From CAZGAH01 sp964523295 (GTDB taxonomy: Bacteria; Desulfobacterota; Desulfovibrionia; Desulfovibrionales; Desulfovibrionaceae): DNA of 13,190 nt. Location: the NCBI GenBank assembly GCA_964523295.1, contig CAZGAH010000106.1, positions 1-13,190 of the forward strand. Reading direction: 5' to 3'. Under the pieces are notes generated by a model. It saw nothing but the letters and a program-made list of their open reading frames with translations, had not been told where the DNA came from and did no database searches. Position 1 is the first letter of the stretch. Each line of letters opens with the position of its first letter. The position numbers and the translations under genes are program-made. Positions 6,865 through 13,190 of the stretch are shown piece by piece.

Positions 6865-7839
6865 ATGGACGATGCCATCGTTGTTCAGGGTTTACAGAAA
6901 CGATTCGGGGAGGTTCAGGCCGTGGCCGAGGTCTCCTTCACGGTGCGCCGGGGCGAGGTCTTCGGTTTTCTGGGACCCAACGGCGCCGGAAAGACAACTA
7001 CCATCAACATACTCACGGGGCTTGCCCGGCCTGACGCAGGGCGCTTCAGCCTGGGGGGAATCGACTGCATCCACAAGCCCCGGGCAGCGCAACAACTCAT
7101 CGGCGTTGCCCCTGACGAAAGCAACCTCTATCCGGAGCTGACCGGATTCGAAAATCTGTGTTTCTGCGGTGCCCTGTACGGACTGCGTAAGCGGCACAGG
7201 GAATCCCGGGCACGCCGACTGCTTAACGAGTTCAGTTTGGACAAGGTAGGGGGACGCAAGTTCGGTGCGTACTCCAAGGGCATGAAGCGCAAGCTGACCC
7301 TGGCTGCGGCCATGGTGCATGAACCGCAGATTCTGTTCCTGGACGAACCCTCTACGGGCATTGACGTGGCCAGTGCCCGCCAGATTCGACAGCTCATCGC
7401 TGCGCTGCACAAAGCGGGAACCACCATCTTCCTGACCACCCACAACATCGAAGAAGCCGAGCGCTTATGCGATCGCATCGCTTTCATCGTTTCCGGCAAG
7501 GTGGTGCGCATCGATTCCGTAACTGCCTTGCTGCGTCCCATACAGGATCGTCACCTGCTGCTCATCTCATGCTGCACGCCAACGGCCGGAATTCAGGACG
7601 CGCTTTGCGCTGCCTTTCCAGCCCTGAATTGCAGCGTCCAGAATGAGGATGTGCTCCGCGTGGAGGCGGCAACGCCCATTCCGGTGGCGCCGCTGATCCG
7701 CTTTCTGGAAGAGCGCGGCATCGAGGTGCTCGAAGCCCGGCGCCAGCTGCCGTCCCTGGAAGACGTTTTCATGCGGATCACCGGTTTGGAGGCCAAGATC
7801 ATGGCCGGGGAGAAGGAGCCGAAAGGAGGTAAGGGATGA
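6865..7839 (+). CDS. ABC-2-type exporter, ATP-binding subunit
   Basis: The 324-residue product is a DrrA/CcmA-like ATPase that would drive export through the permease encoded next to it. Walker A is GPNGAGKTT (37-45), the signature is YSKGMKRKL (136-144), Walker B is ILFLDE (156-161), and the switch His is 193 in TTHN. The Q-loop region reads GVAPDESNLYPEL, with an acidic residue where Gln is usual, a variant I have seen described in this subgroup from memory only. The C-terminal ~100 residues form the accessory domain common in drug and lipid exporters. The start at 6865 has GGGAGG 7 bases upstream and begins close to the first strand; an in-frame ATG at 6769 has no ribosome binding site. 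The stop overlaps the permease start as ATGA, indicating translational coupling. The substrate is unknown. Confidence 0.9.
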   Translation: MDDAIVVQGLQKRFGEVQAVAEVSFTVRRGEVFGFLGPNGAGKTTTINILTGLARPDAGRFSLGGIDCIHKPRAAQQLIGVAPDESNLYPELTGFENLCFCGALYGLRKRHRESRARRLLNEFSLDKVGGRKFGAYSKGMKRKLTLAAAMVHEPQILFLDEPSTGIDVASARQIRQLIAALHKAGTTIFLTTHNIEEAERLCDRIAFIVSGKVVRIDSVTALLRPIQDRHLLLISCCTPTAGIQDALCAAFPALNCSVQNEDVLRVEAATPIPVAPLIRFLEERGIEVLEARRQLPSLEDVFMRITGLEAKIMAGEKEPKGGKG

Positions 7840-8573
7840 ACCGCTGGATTGCATTCTGGAATATCCTTTGCAAGGACATGCGCACCTATTATCTCAAGCC
7901 GCCTAACATCAGCTGGGGGCTGCTCTTTCCCCTGGCCTGGACAGGGATGTTTTTCATCAAATCCGGACAGGGAGTGGAAAGCATCATGACGTTGCTGCCA
8001 GGAGTAGTCGCCCTGTCCATCCTCTTCGGCACCACGTCCATGCTGGCGGTGACCGTAACGTTCGAGAAGAAGAATCGTTCCTTCGAGCGGTTGCTGTTGG
8101 CGCCGCTGCCATTCGAACTGCTGATGCTGGCCAAGACCTCCGGCGCCATCCTTTTCGGCATCGCCAACGCCTTCGTTCCGGTGGTTCTGGCCATGTTTCT
8201 TGCGGACATCTCGCAGCTGGCATGGGGGCTGTTTTTCGCGACAATCATCCTCATCGCCATGACGTCCACCTTTCTGGGGCTGTTCATTGCCGTGGCCGTC
8301 AGCGAAGTCTTCGAGGCCCAGACATTTTCCAACTTTTTCCGCTTTCCTATGGTGTTCCTGTGCGGGTTGTTTTTTCCGATCAGCAGCCTCCCGTGGTTCC
8401 TCAAACCCCTCTCCTTCCTTTTGCCGCTGACCTATGGCGCGGACCTTCTGCACGGCGCGGTCCACGGGGAGCACATCTTGCCGTATGGCATCGATCTCCC
8501 TGTGCTCGCAGGGTTCTGCGTGCTGCTGTTCGCAGCAAGTCTTTGGAACATCAGACGTAAATGGATCATGTGA
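7836..8573 (+). CDS. ABC-2-type exporter, permease subunit
   Basis: The 245-residue product has the six hydrophobic segments of ABC-2 permeases. They lie near LLFPLAWTGMFFI, VVALSILFGTTSMLAVTV, GIANAFVPVVLAMFL, FATIILIAMTSTFLGLFIAV, FRFPMVFLCGLFFPI and LPVLAGFCVLLFAASLW. The motif ahead of the fifth segment and the SSLPWFLKPLSFLLPLTY loop fit the family pattern where a short amphipathic stretch precedes the last helices. GGAGGTAAGG precedes the ATG, which overlaps the ATPase stop by 4 bases. Together with the ATPase it should form a dimeric exporter in the inner membrane, probably under the ArsR-family regulator upstream. Length and topology are complete. The substrate cannot be read from the sequence. 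Confidence 0.88.
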   Translation: MNRWIAFWNILCKDMRTYYLKPPNISWGLLFPLAWTGMFFIKSGQGVESIMTLLPGVVALSILFGTTSMLAVTVTFEKKNRSFERLLLAPLPFELLMLAKTSGAILFGIANAFVPVVLAMFLADISQLAWGLFFATIILIAMTSTFLGLFIAVAVSEVFEAQTFSNFFRFPMVFLCGLFFPISSLPWFLKPLSFLLPLTYGADLLHGAVHGEHILPYGIDLPVLAGFCVLLFAASLWNIRRKWIM

Positions 8574-8614
8574 ACGGGTCGGTGTAAATGATTTGAACAC
8601 GGCGCAGGGAGAGT

Positions 8615-8663
8615 GTTCAGCTTGTGAACTGTCTTGGCTGGAAAGTATTCTGTTTGTGAACAG
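8615..8663. promoter_or_regulatory. Two TTGTGAAC repeats with inverted half-sites upstream of the broken ABC gene
   Basis: TTGTGAAC occurs at 8622-8629 and 8654-8661, exactly 32 bp apart, about three helical turns. Each sits in an inverted repeat: GTTCA-GCTTG-TGAAC (8615-8629) and CTGTT-TGTG-AACAG (8650-8663). The spacing suggests a two-site operator for the downstream gene. No regulator can be assigned. Confidence 0.3.
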
Positions 8664-8779
8664 CTCCCGGGGGGGGGAGATTGGGGTTAAAGGTTATTAT
8701 CCTCAGTATTGCGCAGATTTTATTTGTAACATGTTCCCTGCAGCTGCGCTGCCATCACAGCCACAACAGGAGTGCGCAC

Positions 8780-9379
8780 ATGCCCCTTATTGCATTGCAG
8801 GCCGTCTCGAAAAGCTATCGGCAAGGGCTGGTGGAGTCTCCGGCTTTGCGGGAAATCACGGTTGCCGTCGAGCAGGGCACCCTGGTCACCGTTATCGGCC
8901 CCTCCGGGAGCGGAAAAACAACGCTGCTGAACATCATCGGCTGCATGGACAAGCCTGGCTCCGGAACCGTGCAGGTGGACAGAACGCGGACGGACACCCT
9001 GGACAGGGGGCGGCGGCGGATTTTCGCGAGGCACCCGGGCTTCATTTTTCAGGCGTTCAACCTCATTCCCGTGCTTACGGTTTACGAGAACGTGGAGTAT
9101 CCCCTGATTATGATCCGCAAGACCCCGGCCGCGGAACGCCGCGCCAGGGTACTGCGCGTACTGGAGGCCGTGGGAATGGCCGGGTACAAGGACAAGCGGC
9201 CGGACCAGATATCCGGGGGGGGGCAGAAAGAACTCATGGGTCACAAGACCCTGAACATGACTGAGCGCTATTCTCACCTCGCACCGGATGCACTGCGCCG
9301 AGCCGTGGCACTGCTTGACGAACAGCCGGCCAGTACGGGCACGGTGGTGGACATTGCGACTGGCAACAGGCAAAGATAA
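8780..9379 (+). pseudogene. Truncated LolD/MacB-type ABC ATPase fused in frame to the tail of a tyrosine recombinase
   Basis: The open frame encodes 199 residues and starts at an ATG with AGGAG upstream. Residues 1-147 are the front of a LolD/MacB-type ATPase: Walker A GPSGSGKTT (40-48), Q-loop FIFQAFNLIP with Gln91, TVYENVEYPL, and DQISGG (142-147). The signature stops there; Walker B, the D-loop and the switch His are absent, so ATP hydrolysis is not possible. From about residue 149 the sequence becomes KELMGHKTLNMTERYSHLAP and ARRAV-like helix residues, the C-terminus of a phage-type integrase with its second-to-last catalytic His (155) and the Tyr nucleophile (164). The switch lies in or next to a G9 run at 9215-9223. 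The original would have been a lipoprotein or peptide exporter ATPase with a FtsX-like permease, of which no trace remains. A stable chimeric protein is possible but probably without either activity. Confidence 0.85.
9224..9379 (+). mobile_element. 3' remnant of a tyrosine-recombinase (integrase) gene
   Basis: About 51 codons remain of an integrase gene, containing LMGHKTLNMTERYSHL and the following helix that ends at LLDEQP. This is the end of the catalytic domain; the earlier catalytic Arg and HxxR box are missing. It marks a former integrated element. The YafQ-type toxin-antitoxin pair 23 bp downstream may be a passenger of that element. Confidence 0.8.
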
Positions 9380-9402
9380 AAACACAGACCGGAGGTTTTT
9401 TC

Positions 9403-9612
9403 ATGAGCGCTACAGTCATCTACGACGACAACGGCAAGGCGGCCTTTGTGGTTGTTCCCTTTGCCGAGTGGGAAGAACTGCAAGCCTGCGTCACCTCAAG
9501 CCACCGGCCCAATGCCGAGACCTTGGCCGCGATGGAGGAAGCCCGTAGTGGCACCCTGAAGGGGTACACGTCGCCAAAGGAGCTGTGGTCTGACTTGGAG
9601 GTCGACGCGTGA
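9403..9612 (+). CDS. Antitoxin partner of the YafQ-type toxin
   Basis: The 69-residue product begins with a strand-rich part (TVIYDDNGKAAFVVVPFAEW) reminiscent of Phd/YefM-like antitoxin N-termini. It ends in an acidic helical tail (EEARSG, then SPKELWSDLEVDA), which is the usual toxin-wrapping segment. GGAGG sits 7 bases before the ATG. The stop overlaps the toxin's GTG start as GTGA, the standard coupled antitoxin-toxin arrangement. It should neutralise the downstream RNase and probably represses its own promoter, which would lie in the integrase remnant. Its family cannot be fixed by eye: it could belong to the RelB/DinJ or the Phd/YefM group. The role as antitoxin is inferred mainly from size, position and the toxin next to it. 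Confidence 0.8.
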   Translation: MSATVIYDDNGKAAFVVVPFAEWEELQACVTSSHRPNAETLAAMEEARSGTLKGYTSPKELWSDLEVDA

Positions 9613-9884
9613 TCCGCGAGCTTGTACCGACATCGGCTTTCAAGCGCGATTACAAGCGCTTGAGCCGATCCGGCCGGCACGACATGCGGTTGCTGCAATC
9701 TGTCGTCGAGACCTTGGTCCAGGACGTGCCTCTTGAGATGCGACATCGAGACCACGCGCTGACCGGCAACTGGAGCGACCACCGGGAATGCCATATCAAG
9801 CCTGACTGGCTGCTTGTTTACAGACTTGAACCGGGCAAGCTGTATCTCGTGCGTGCCGGCAGTCATAACGACCTTTTCGCGTAG
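9609..9884 (+). CDS. YafQ-type mRNA interferase toxin
   Basis: The 91-residue product has the RelE/YafQ fold signature: an N-terminal FKRDYKRLSRSG (11-22), DHALTGNWSDHRECHIKPDWLLVYRL (given here in two parts, 48-62 and 63-73), and GSHNDLF at the end. His49, His62, Asp66, Trp67, His86 and Phe90 line up, shifted by one, with the E. coli YafQ residues known to matter for ribosome-dependent mRNA cleavage, so all the key positions are present. The start is a GTG at 9609 that overlaps the antitoxin stop. The downstream gene is convergent, 125 bp away. The pair lies right behind an integrase remnant, suggesting it arrived with a mobile element. The toxin appears intact and probably active. Confidence 0.92.
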   Translation: MIRELVPTSAFKRDYKRLSRSGRHDMRLLQSVVETLVQDVPLEMRHRDHALTGNWSDHRECHIKPDWLLVYRLEPGKLYLVRAGSHNDLFA

Positions 9885-10009
9885 AGACTCACATGGACGG
9901 CGAACTGATCCACATGGAAAGTGGGAAGGGACCGACGCGAACCTGACCCCCTCGAGAAGGACCACAAGCCGGACATGGCGATACTAACCTTGCAGAGGCA
10001 GGGTCAGGC

Positions 10010-11905
10010 TCATCGCCGCTTACCGACGATGCGCCTGCCGTTCAGGCCGTCGAGGATTTCCAGCAGGCGACGCTTGCGCCAGTGCGTAGCGCGCAGCTGT
10101 TTGAGGTAGCCCTCCCACTCGGCCTGACGTTTGATTCGGGTCATGACCCGGGAGGCCATGAGCAGATACCCCGCGGCCTCTTCGTACGCGGCAGGGTTGA
10201 CCCTAACGATGCACCCTTCGGCCAACTGCTGCCAGATGGAGACTGAGCGCTCCGGAGCGTGGTCTGCGATGACCGCAGCAATCCGGGTTTCGTCACTCCT
10301 GAAGCCTCCAAACAACTCTTTGGGTCTTCGGTCGTACCAAACCAGGACGTCTGCCGGCCGCTTTTCGTGGATGGCGATTTTGATTAGTTCCCGGATGCTG
10401 TGAATTTTTTTCCTCCTCACTCCGGTGGGAGTTTCCCACGCCTGCTCGGGCAAAGGCCATCCGGGCTGCTTCCAGGGCCAGTCACCGGTTTCCAGGTGCT
10501 GCAAGAGGCAAGGCCGCAGCCCCTCCCAGGCGCCAACCCGGTCTGCCGCTTCCTGGCAAGCCACGTAGCAGGTCAGGGAGGGATCGGCCACGAAGTCCTC
10601 CACGCGCATGACAAGCACCGTGGGCCAGTCCTTTTGCTGCGCGCGGACCTGGTAGAGCAAATCCCGCAGTCGGCCGGTCCGGCCTTCCCCTTTCAGCGCT
10701 TTGGCCTGGATTCCGGCCTGTATCCAGTGCGCCGCGTCCTCCAGACGGTCGGCATTGATGAGCCGCTGCCCCAACCGGCCGTAGTTTCCAGCGCGCTCGG
10801 CCTCGGCGACGCACAAGGGGATAATTGCATCGGCCTGACCCGCGTGTTCCAATGCCAGTATGGCCAGGTCGGCCAGCCGATTTCGATGGGAGCGCCCGGA
10901 CCAGTCGTCGCCAGAGGGCGGGGCGGCGTTGTCGAGCCGCTGTCGTAACCGGAGGGCGACCTCCTCCCAAACCGTTGTCGGATACCCCGGACCGAGCAGG
11001 CTCCGAAACACCTCGCAGAAACCGTATTCGTCGTCGAGGATAGCGTCGATGGCCCAGATGAGCTGGTCGGAAGCAGGTAGGGAAGATGACGGTAGTGCGA
11101 GGGCCACGACACTCAGGCAAGAGGAGATGTCGGCGTGGCAACCACTCTCGGCGAGCCGATTTCCGGCTTGAATCAGATCCTTCCCCAGTTCCAGCACTGC
11201 ATCGGCCTGCCCGCTCTGGAGCAGGGTTTCCAAACGATTACACAGGTCGTTTCGGTCCACAACATCGTCATCATCATCCAAGTGCCCACGCCAGCCGTGC
11301 CCACCGTCAAATTCCTTGATGTCGCGGCGGAGCCGGGCGACCAACACGCGGGTATCACCGCCCATAACCGCGGCCCGATCTGAGAACTCGCGAGCCAGGT
11401 CGGGGTACCTGATGGCCAGTTCTTGTATGTACTCCACGAGTTCGGCAGCGCTCTTGCCGACGAGCACGGCGGCGACCCGCTCCCGAAGGTCGGACGGTGC
11501 CACCGGATTCGAGGCAAGAAGTTCTTCTTCCGCGCGGTGGCGTTCCAACGTTGCCAGGCGTTCGTCATCGGCAGCGGCAGAAGCAATGGTCCGCTGGTTC
11601 TCGATATGGGCCAGCCCTTCGAACACCACGGCCACGCCGTGCTTGCAGTTCCCGGAAAAGGGACACGTACAATTACAGACAAGTTCACCTTCCGCATCGA
11701 AGGCGACACGCGTCGCGTAGGTTTCGCTGCCGCGTACCCAGGCAACCAGCCCGCCATCAGAGCAGAGCACCAGCTCTTGTACCAATCCGTCACGCTGATA
11801 GTTTTGCCCACGCTTAACGATAGTCCTGCCGGCCCAGGCATTCAGATCATCCCAGGTCAACGCTGCAAACCGCTCCAGCCCCTTCTCCCTATTCGCTCTT
11901 CCCAT
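10010..11905 (-). CDS. SWIM zinc-finger protein with a long helical C-terminal part
   Basis: The 631-residue product opens with FAALTWDDLNAWAG and the KRGQNYQRDG segment (31-40) typical of the region ahead of SWIM domains. The zinc motif is CNCTCPFSGNCKH (77-89): Cys77, Cys79, Cys87 and His89 fit CxC-x7-CxH. The remaining ~540 residues are mostly predicted helices with repeated Ala/Leu-rich and Glu-rich stretches, plausibly an alpha-solenoid. SWIM domains bind DNA, RNA or proteins; the specific role of this family is unknown. I chose the ATG at 11905, which has GGAGCGGAGAG upstream; an in-frame start at 11968 would add 21 residues before the domain. It converges on the YafQ toxin gene and has no same-strand partner nearby, so its context does not reveal its function. 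No frameshift is seen. Confidence 0.8.
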   Translation of the reverse strand: MGRANREKGLERFAALTWDDLNAWAGRTIVKRGQNYQRDGLVQELVLCSDGGLVAWVRGSETYATRVAFDAEGELVCNCTCPFSGNCKHGVAVVFEGLAHIENQRTIASAAADDERLATLERHRAEEELLASNPVAPSDLRERVAAVLVGKSAAELVEYIQELAIRYPDLAREFSDRAAVMGGDTRVLVARLRRDIKEFDGGHGWRGHLDDDDDVVDRNDLCNRLETLLQSGQADAVLELGKDLIQAGNRLAESGCHADISSCLSVVALALPSSSLPASDQLIWAIDAILDDEYGFCEVFRSLLGPGYPTTVWEEVALRLRQRLDNAAPPSGDDWSGRSHRNRLADLAILALEHAGQADAIIPLCVAEAERAGNYGRLGQRLINADRLEDAAHWIQAGIQAKALKGEGRTGRLRDLLYQVRAQQKDWPTVLVMRVEDFVADPSLTCYVACQEAADRVGAWEGLRPCLLQHLETGDWPWKQPGWPLPEQAWETPTGVRRKKIHSIRELIKIAIHEKRPADVLVWYDRRPKELFGGFRSDETRIAAVIADHAPERSVSIWQQLAEGCIVRVNPAAYEEAAGYLLMASRVMTRIKRQAEWEGYLKQLRATHWRKRRLLEILDGLNGRRIVGKRR

Positions 11906-12587
11906 GACTCTCCGCTCCAAGCGATCCTGGTATCTCATTCGTTCGCCCAACGCCGAGGGGCTCCCCAATTTCTACGCGAGGGACTGGCCATGGGCAATGC
12001 GCGATGCCAGCCAGTTCCTCTGCGATCTATCTGGGATATCCCGTGCAGGAGGGGGAAACGTATCGAATACACGGCGGTAACGAGATAGTGGAGAGAAAGT
12101 GTAATTAATTGAAATATTATCAAAAAGAAGGGGGCTTGGACATTTGGACATTTCACCATCATCCGAAAAATCCTGGCTGGGGTCGAATAATCTGTCAGGC
12201 GAGTGTAATACGTCGCGTCCTGGGGCAACTGTGGGCGAGGTTTTTGGAGGGAAACGGGTAGCGTTGCTGCTGAAGGAGGCCTACGAACTCGTTGCCGGTC
12301 GGCATCGACGGATCAGGAGTTACACAAGCGTTCGAGGCCGGTTTTAATCGAGAAGGGTGAAAGCCCTGGCGGTCAACGTCGTGCTCGCAGTCTGCCAAAT
12401 ATCAGCTTATTCAATGACATCGGTTAAAACAATTCACGGATTCGCCATGGTAGGGGATTGCGCTTTTCCCTCTTTAAGGCCGACGAACGTACATGATGCG
12501 CATGGCCATGGTGAGGGGAAAGCCCACGTACGGCGGTCCCGTAAACCTCGATAGCGGGACAATAGCGGGGCAAACTCGGGGCCAACG
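11906..12587. other. About 680 bp without a recognisable gene
   Basis: The region upstream of the SWIM gene contains only short open frames without family features. Two plus-strand frames in the same register (12144-12347 and 12357-12554) are separated by a single TAA and lack good ribosome binding sites; they may be a decayed gene but match nothing I know. Small sequence features are an 8-bp tandem repeat GGACATTT (12138-12153), the palindrome GGGATATCCC (12033-12042) and an AT-rich patch near 12100-12125 that could hold the SWIM gene promoter. Lying at the 3' side of a tRNA, it may be old mobile DNA. Confidence 0.35.
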
Positions 12588-12620
12588 AAAAAGGGGCTAC
12601 CGACTTTCGTCTGCAACCCC
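12588..12620 (-). terminator. Intrinsic terminator of tRNA-Arg
   Basis: Read on the minus strand, GGGGTTGCAGAC, a GAAA tetraloop and GTCGGTAGCCCC form a 12-position stem with wobble pairs and one or two mismatches, followed by five T. It lies 10 bases after the CCA end of the tRNA gene, where its transcript should stop. Confidence 0.8.
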
Positions 12621-12630
12621 TTGATTTTCC

Positions 12631-12707
12631 TGGCGCGCCCGGAGAGGTTCGAACTCCCGGCCTATGGATTCGAAGTCCAGCGCTCTATCCGGCTGAGCTA
12701 CGGGCGC
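12631..12707 (-). tRNA. tRNA-Arg (anticodon TCG), CCA encoded
   Basis: The 77-base gene folds as a full cloverleaf. The acceptor stem GCGCCCG pairs with CGGGCGC, followed by discriminator G and an encoded CCA. The D arm is GCTC/GAGC, and the anticodon arm CTGGA-CTTCGAA-TCCAT places TCG in the loop and leaves one C-T mismatch at its outer end. The T arm is GGGAG-TTCGAAC-CTCTC with one G-T pair. Anticodon TCG reads CGA and related CGN arginine codons. It has its own promoter and terminator, so it is a single-gene unit. tRNA-Arg genes are common integration sites, but no second copy of its 3' end is seen in the window. Confidence 0.95.
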
Positions 12708-12721
12708 GCATGAATCATGCG

Positions 12722-12750
12722 ATTATAACCGAGTTGATCTCGGATTTCAA
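12722..12750 (-). promoter_or_regulatory. Strong sigma-70 promoter of tRNA-Arg
   Basis: On the minus strand TTGAAA (12750-12745) and a perfect TATAAT (12727-12722) are 17 bases apart, and the -10 box ends 14 bases before the tRNA 5' end. The spacer carries a 5-bp inverted repeat, CCGAG-ATCAA-CTCGG. Confidence 0.82.
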
Positions 12751-12857
12751 CTGTTGAATCCAGCCACAATCCAGTATGCGCCAAAACTGCCCCGTCTTCT
12801 CATGGTTGTTTCGGGCTGCTATGAATCGGTCGGATTGGCGATTGTGGTGAGGAGGCT
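12751..12857. other. Short region between the tRNA promoter and the transposase remnant
   Basis: It should contain the right-hand end of the IS66-type element, but I see no clear terminal inverted repeat of that family and no target duplication, so the element border cannot be placed. Confidence 0.4.
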
Positions 12858-13190
12858 TTAATCCAGGGATTGCGGAAGCAGGGCTTTGCGCGCCTCGGTG
12901 GTGTGTGCGGATGGCAGGCGCTCGAAGAGCAGGTGCATGTGCGCCTAGGGATCGATGTCGTTGGCTTTGCACGTCTCGATGGCGCTATAGAACGCCGCGC
13001 TGCCCTCGGCTCCGCGTGGCGATCCTGAAAAACAGCCAGTGTTTACGGTCTGCTGCAAACGGGCGAATCGTGTTCTCGATCCGGTTGTTGTCCGGACGAA
13101 GGCGATCGTCCTCAAGGTACGCAAGGATGCGATCCCATTGATTACGCGCGTAGCGCACGGCCACCGCGAAAAAGTACGTGCATCGACGAA
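12858..13190 (-). pseudogene. IS66-family transposase, C-terminal part, frameshifted and with a stop codon (runs off the window)
   Basis: From the right edge the minus strand reads AVRYARNQWDRILAYLEDDR, then LRPDNNRIENTIRPFAADRK and HWLF, the highly conserved end of IS66 transposases including the DNNR-x-E block with the catalytic Glu. At 13028-13032 a run of five A (T on the coding strand) holds one base too many. Removing it restores LFSGSPRGAEGSAAFYSAIETCKAND. In that restored frame a TAG replaces the expected codon after NDIDP, and then AHMHLLFERLPSA continues to a TAA at 12858-12860. With a frameshift and a nonsense codon the gene cannot make a full transposase. The frameshift is in a homopolymer, so a sequencing error is possible for that one, but not for the amber codon. 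The upstream part lies outside the window. Confidence 0.88.

Noticed and set aside
7593..8600. Minus-strand open frame of 335 codons opposite the ABC transporter genes
   Set aside because: It is a composition shadow rich in charged residues, antisense to a permease with six membrane segments.
8434..9264. Plus-strand open frame of 276 codons across the permease end and the ABC remnant
   Set aside because: It overlaps the permease and the ATPase gene in a different frame and its peptide has no recognisable family; the ATPase frame carries the motifs.
9224..9379. Reading the tail of the ABC frame as a frameshifted signature and Walker B region
   Set aside because: The other two frames after the G run reach stops within about 14 codons and show no ABC motifs, whereas the open frame clearly matches an integrase end.
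9942..10008. CCTGACCC and GGGTCAGG inverted repeat between yafQ and the SWIM gene
   Set aside because: Only 8 bp with a spacer of over 50 bases and no T run; too weak to call a bidirectional terminator.
12631..12707. tRNA-Arg as attachment site for an island containing the integrase remnant
   Set aside because: No direct repeat of the tRNA 3' end was found elsewhere in the window, and the integrase remnant is over 3 kb away, so a link cannot be supported.

Overview
The window reads as chromosomal DNA of a GC-rich Gram-negative bacterium. The codon use and the gene set (adenine salvage pair, protein-acetyltransferase fusion, prlF-yhaV, a CCA-encoded tRNA) would suit a deltaproteobacterium such as a Desulfovibrio relative, but that is an inference from general resemblance and not proved by any gene here. 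Housekeeping genes alternate with accessory DNA: two type II toxin-antitoxin pairs, a broken ABC gene fused to the tail of an integrase, and a decayed IS66-type transposase.

Left part (1-3130). The 3' end of a probable CGGC-domain metal-binding protein converges on a prlF-yhaV toxin-antitoxin operon (minus strand) whose promoter carries a perfect palindrome between its -35 and -10 boxes. A gene-free block follows, framed by a 14-bp inverted repeat. Next come apt and mtnP on the minus strand: MtnP releases adenine from methylthioadenosine and Apt recaptures it as AMP, so the two form a short salvage unit.

Middle (3131-8573). A large minus-strand gene joins an NDP-forming acyl-CoA-synthetase-like part to a C-terminal GNAT domain, the layout of Pat-type protein lysine acetyltransferases. 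Divergent to it lies an ArsR-family regulator, then an ABC-2 exporter (ATPase and permease overlapping by 4 bp). A candidate operator and a G8/C6/T8 terminator-like element lie between regulator and transporter.

Scar region (8574-9884). A LolD/MacB-type ABC ATPase gene starts with a good ribosome binding site but breaks off in its signature motif, at a run of nine G. It continues in frame into the last ~50 codons of a tyrosine recombinase, with the GH and MTERY motifs. A YafQ-type toxin with its antitoxin follows 23 bp later. This looks like a deletion scar from a former integrated element.

Right part (9885-13190). A 631-residue SWIM zinc-finger protein lies on the minus strand. After about 680 bp without a recognisable gene come a terminator, tRNA-Arg(TCG) with a very good promoter, and an IS66-type transposase C-terminus carrying a frameshift and an amber codon, running off the window. 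I found no CRISPR array, no rRNA and no convincing wholly new multi-gene system. The most unusual objects are the ABC/integrase chimera and the 323-bp inverted-repeat block.
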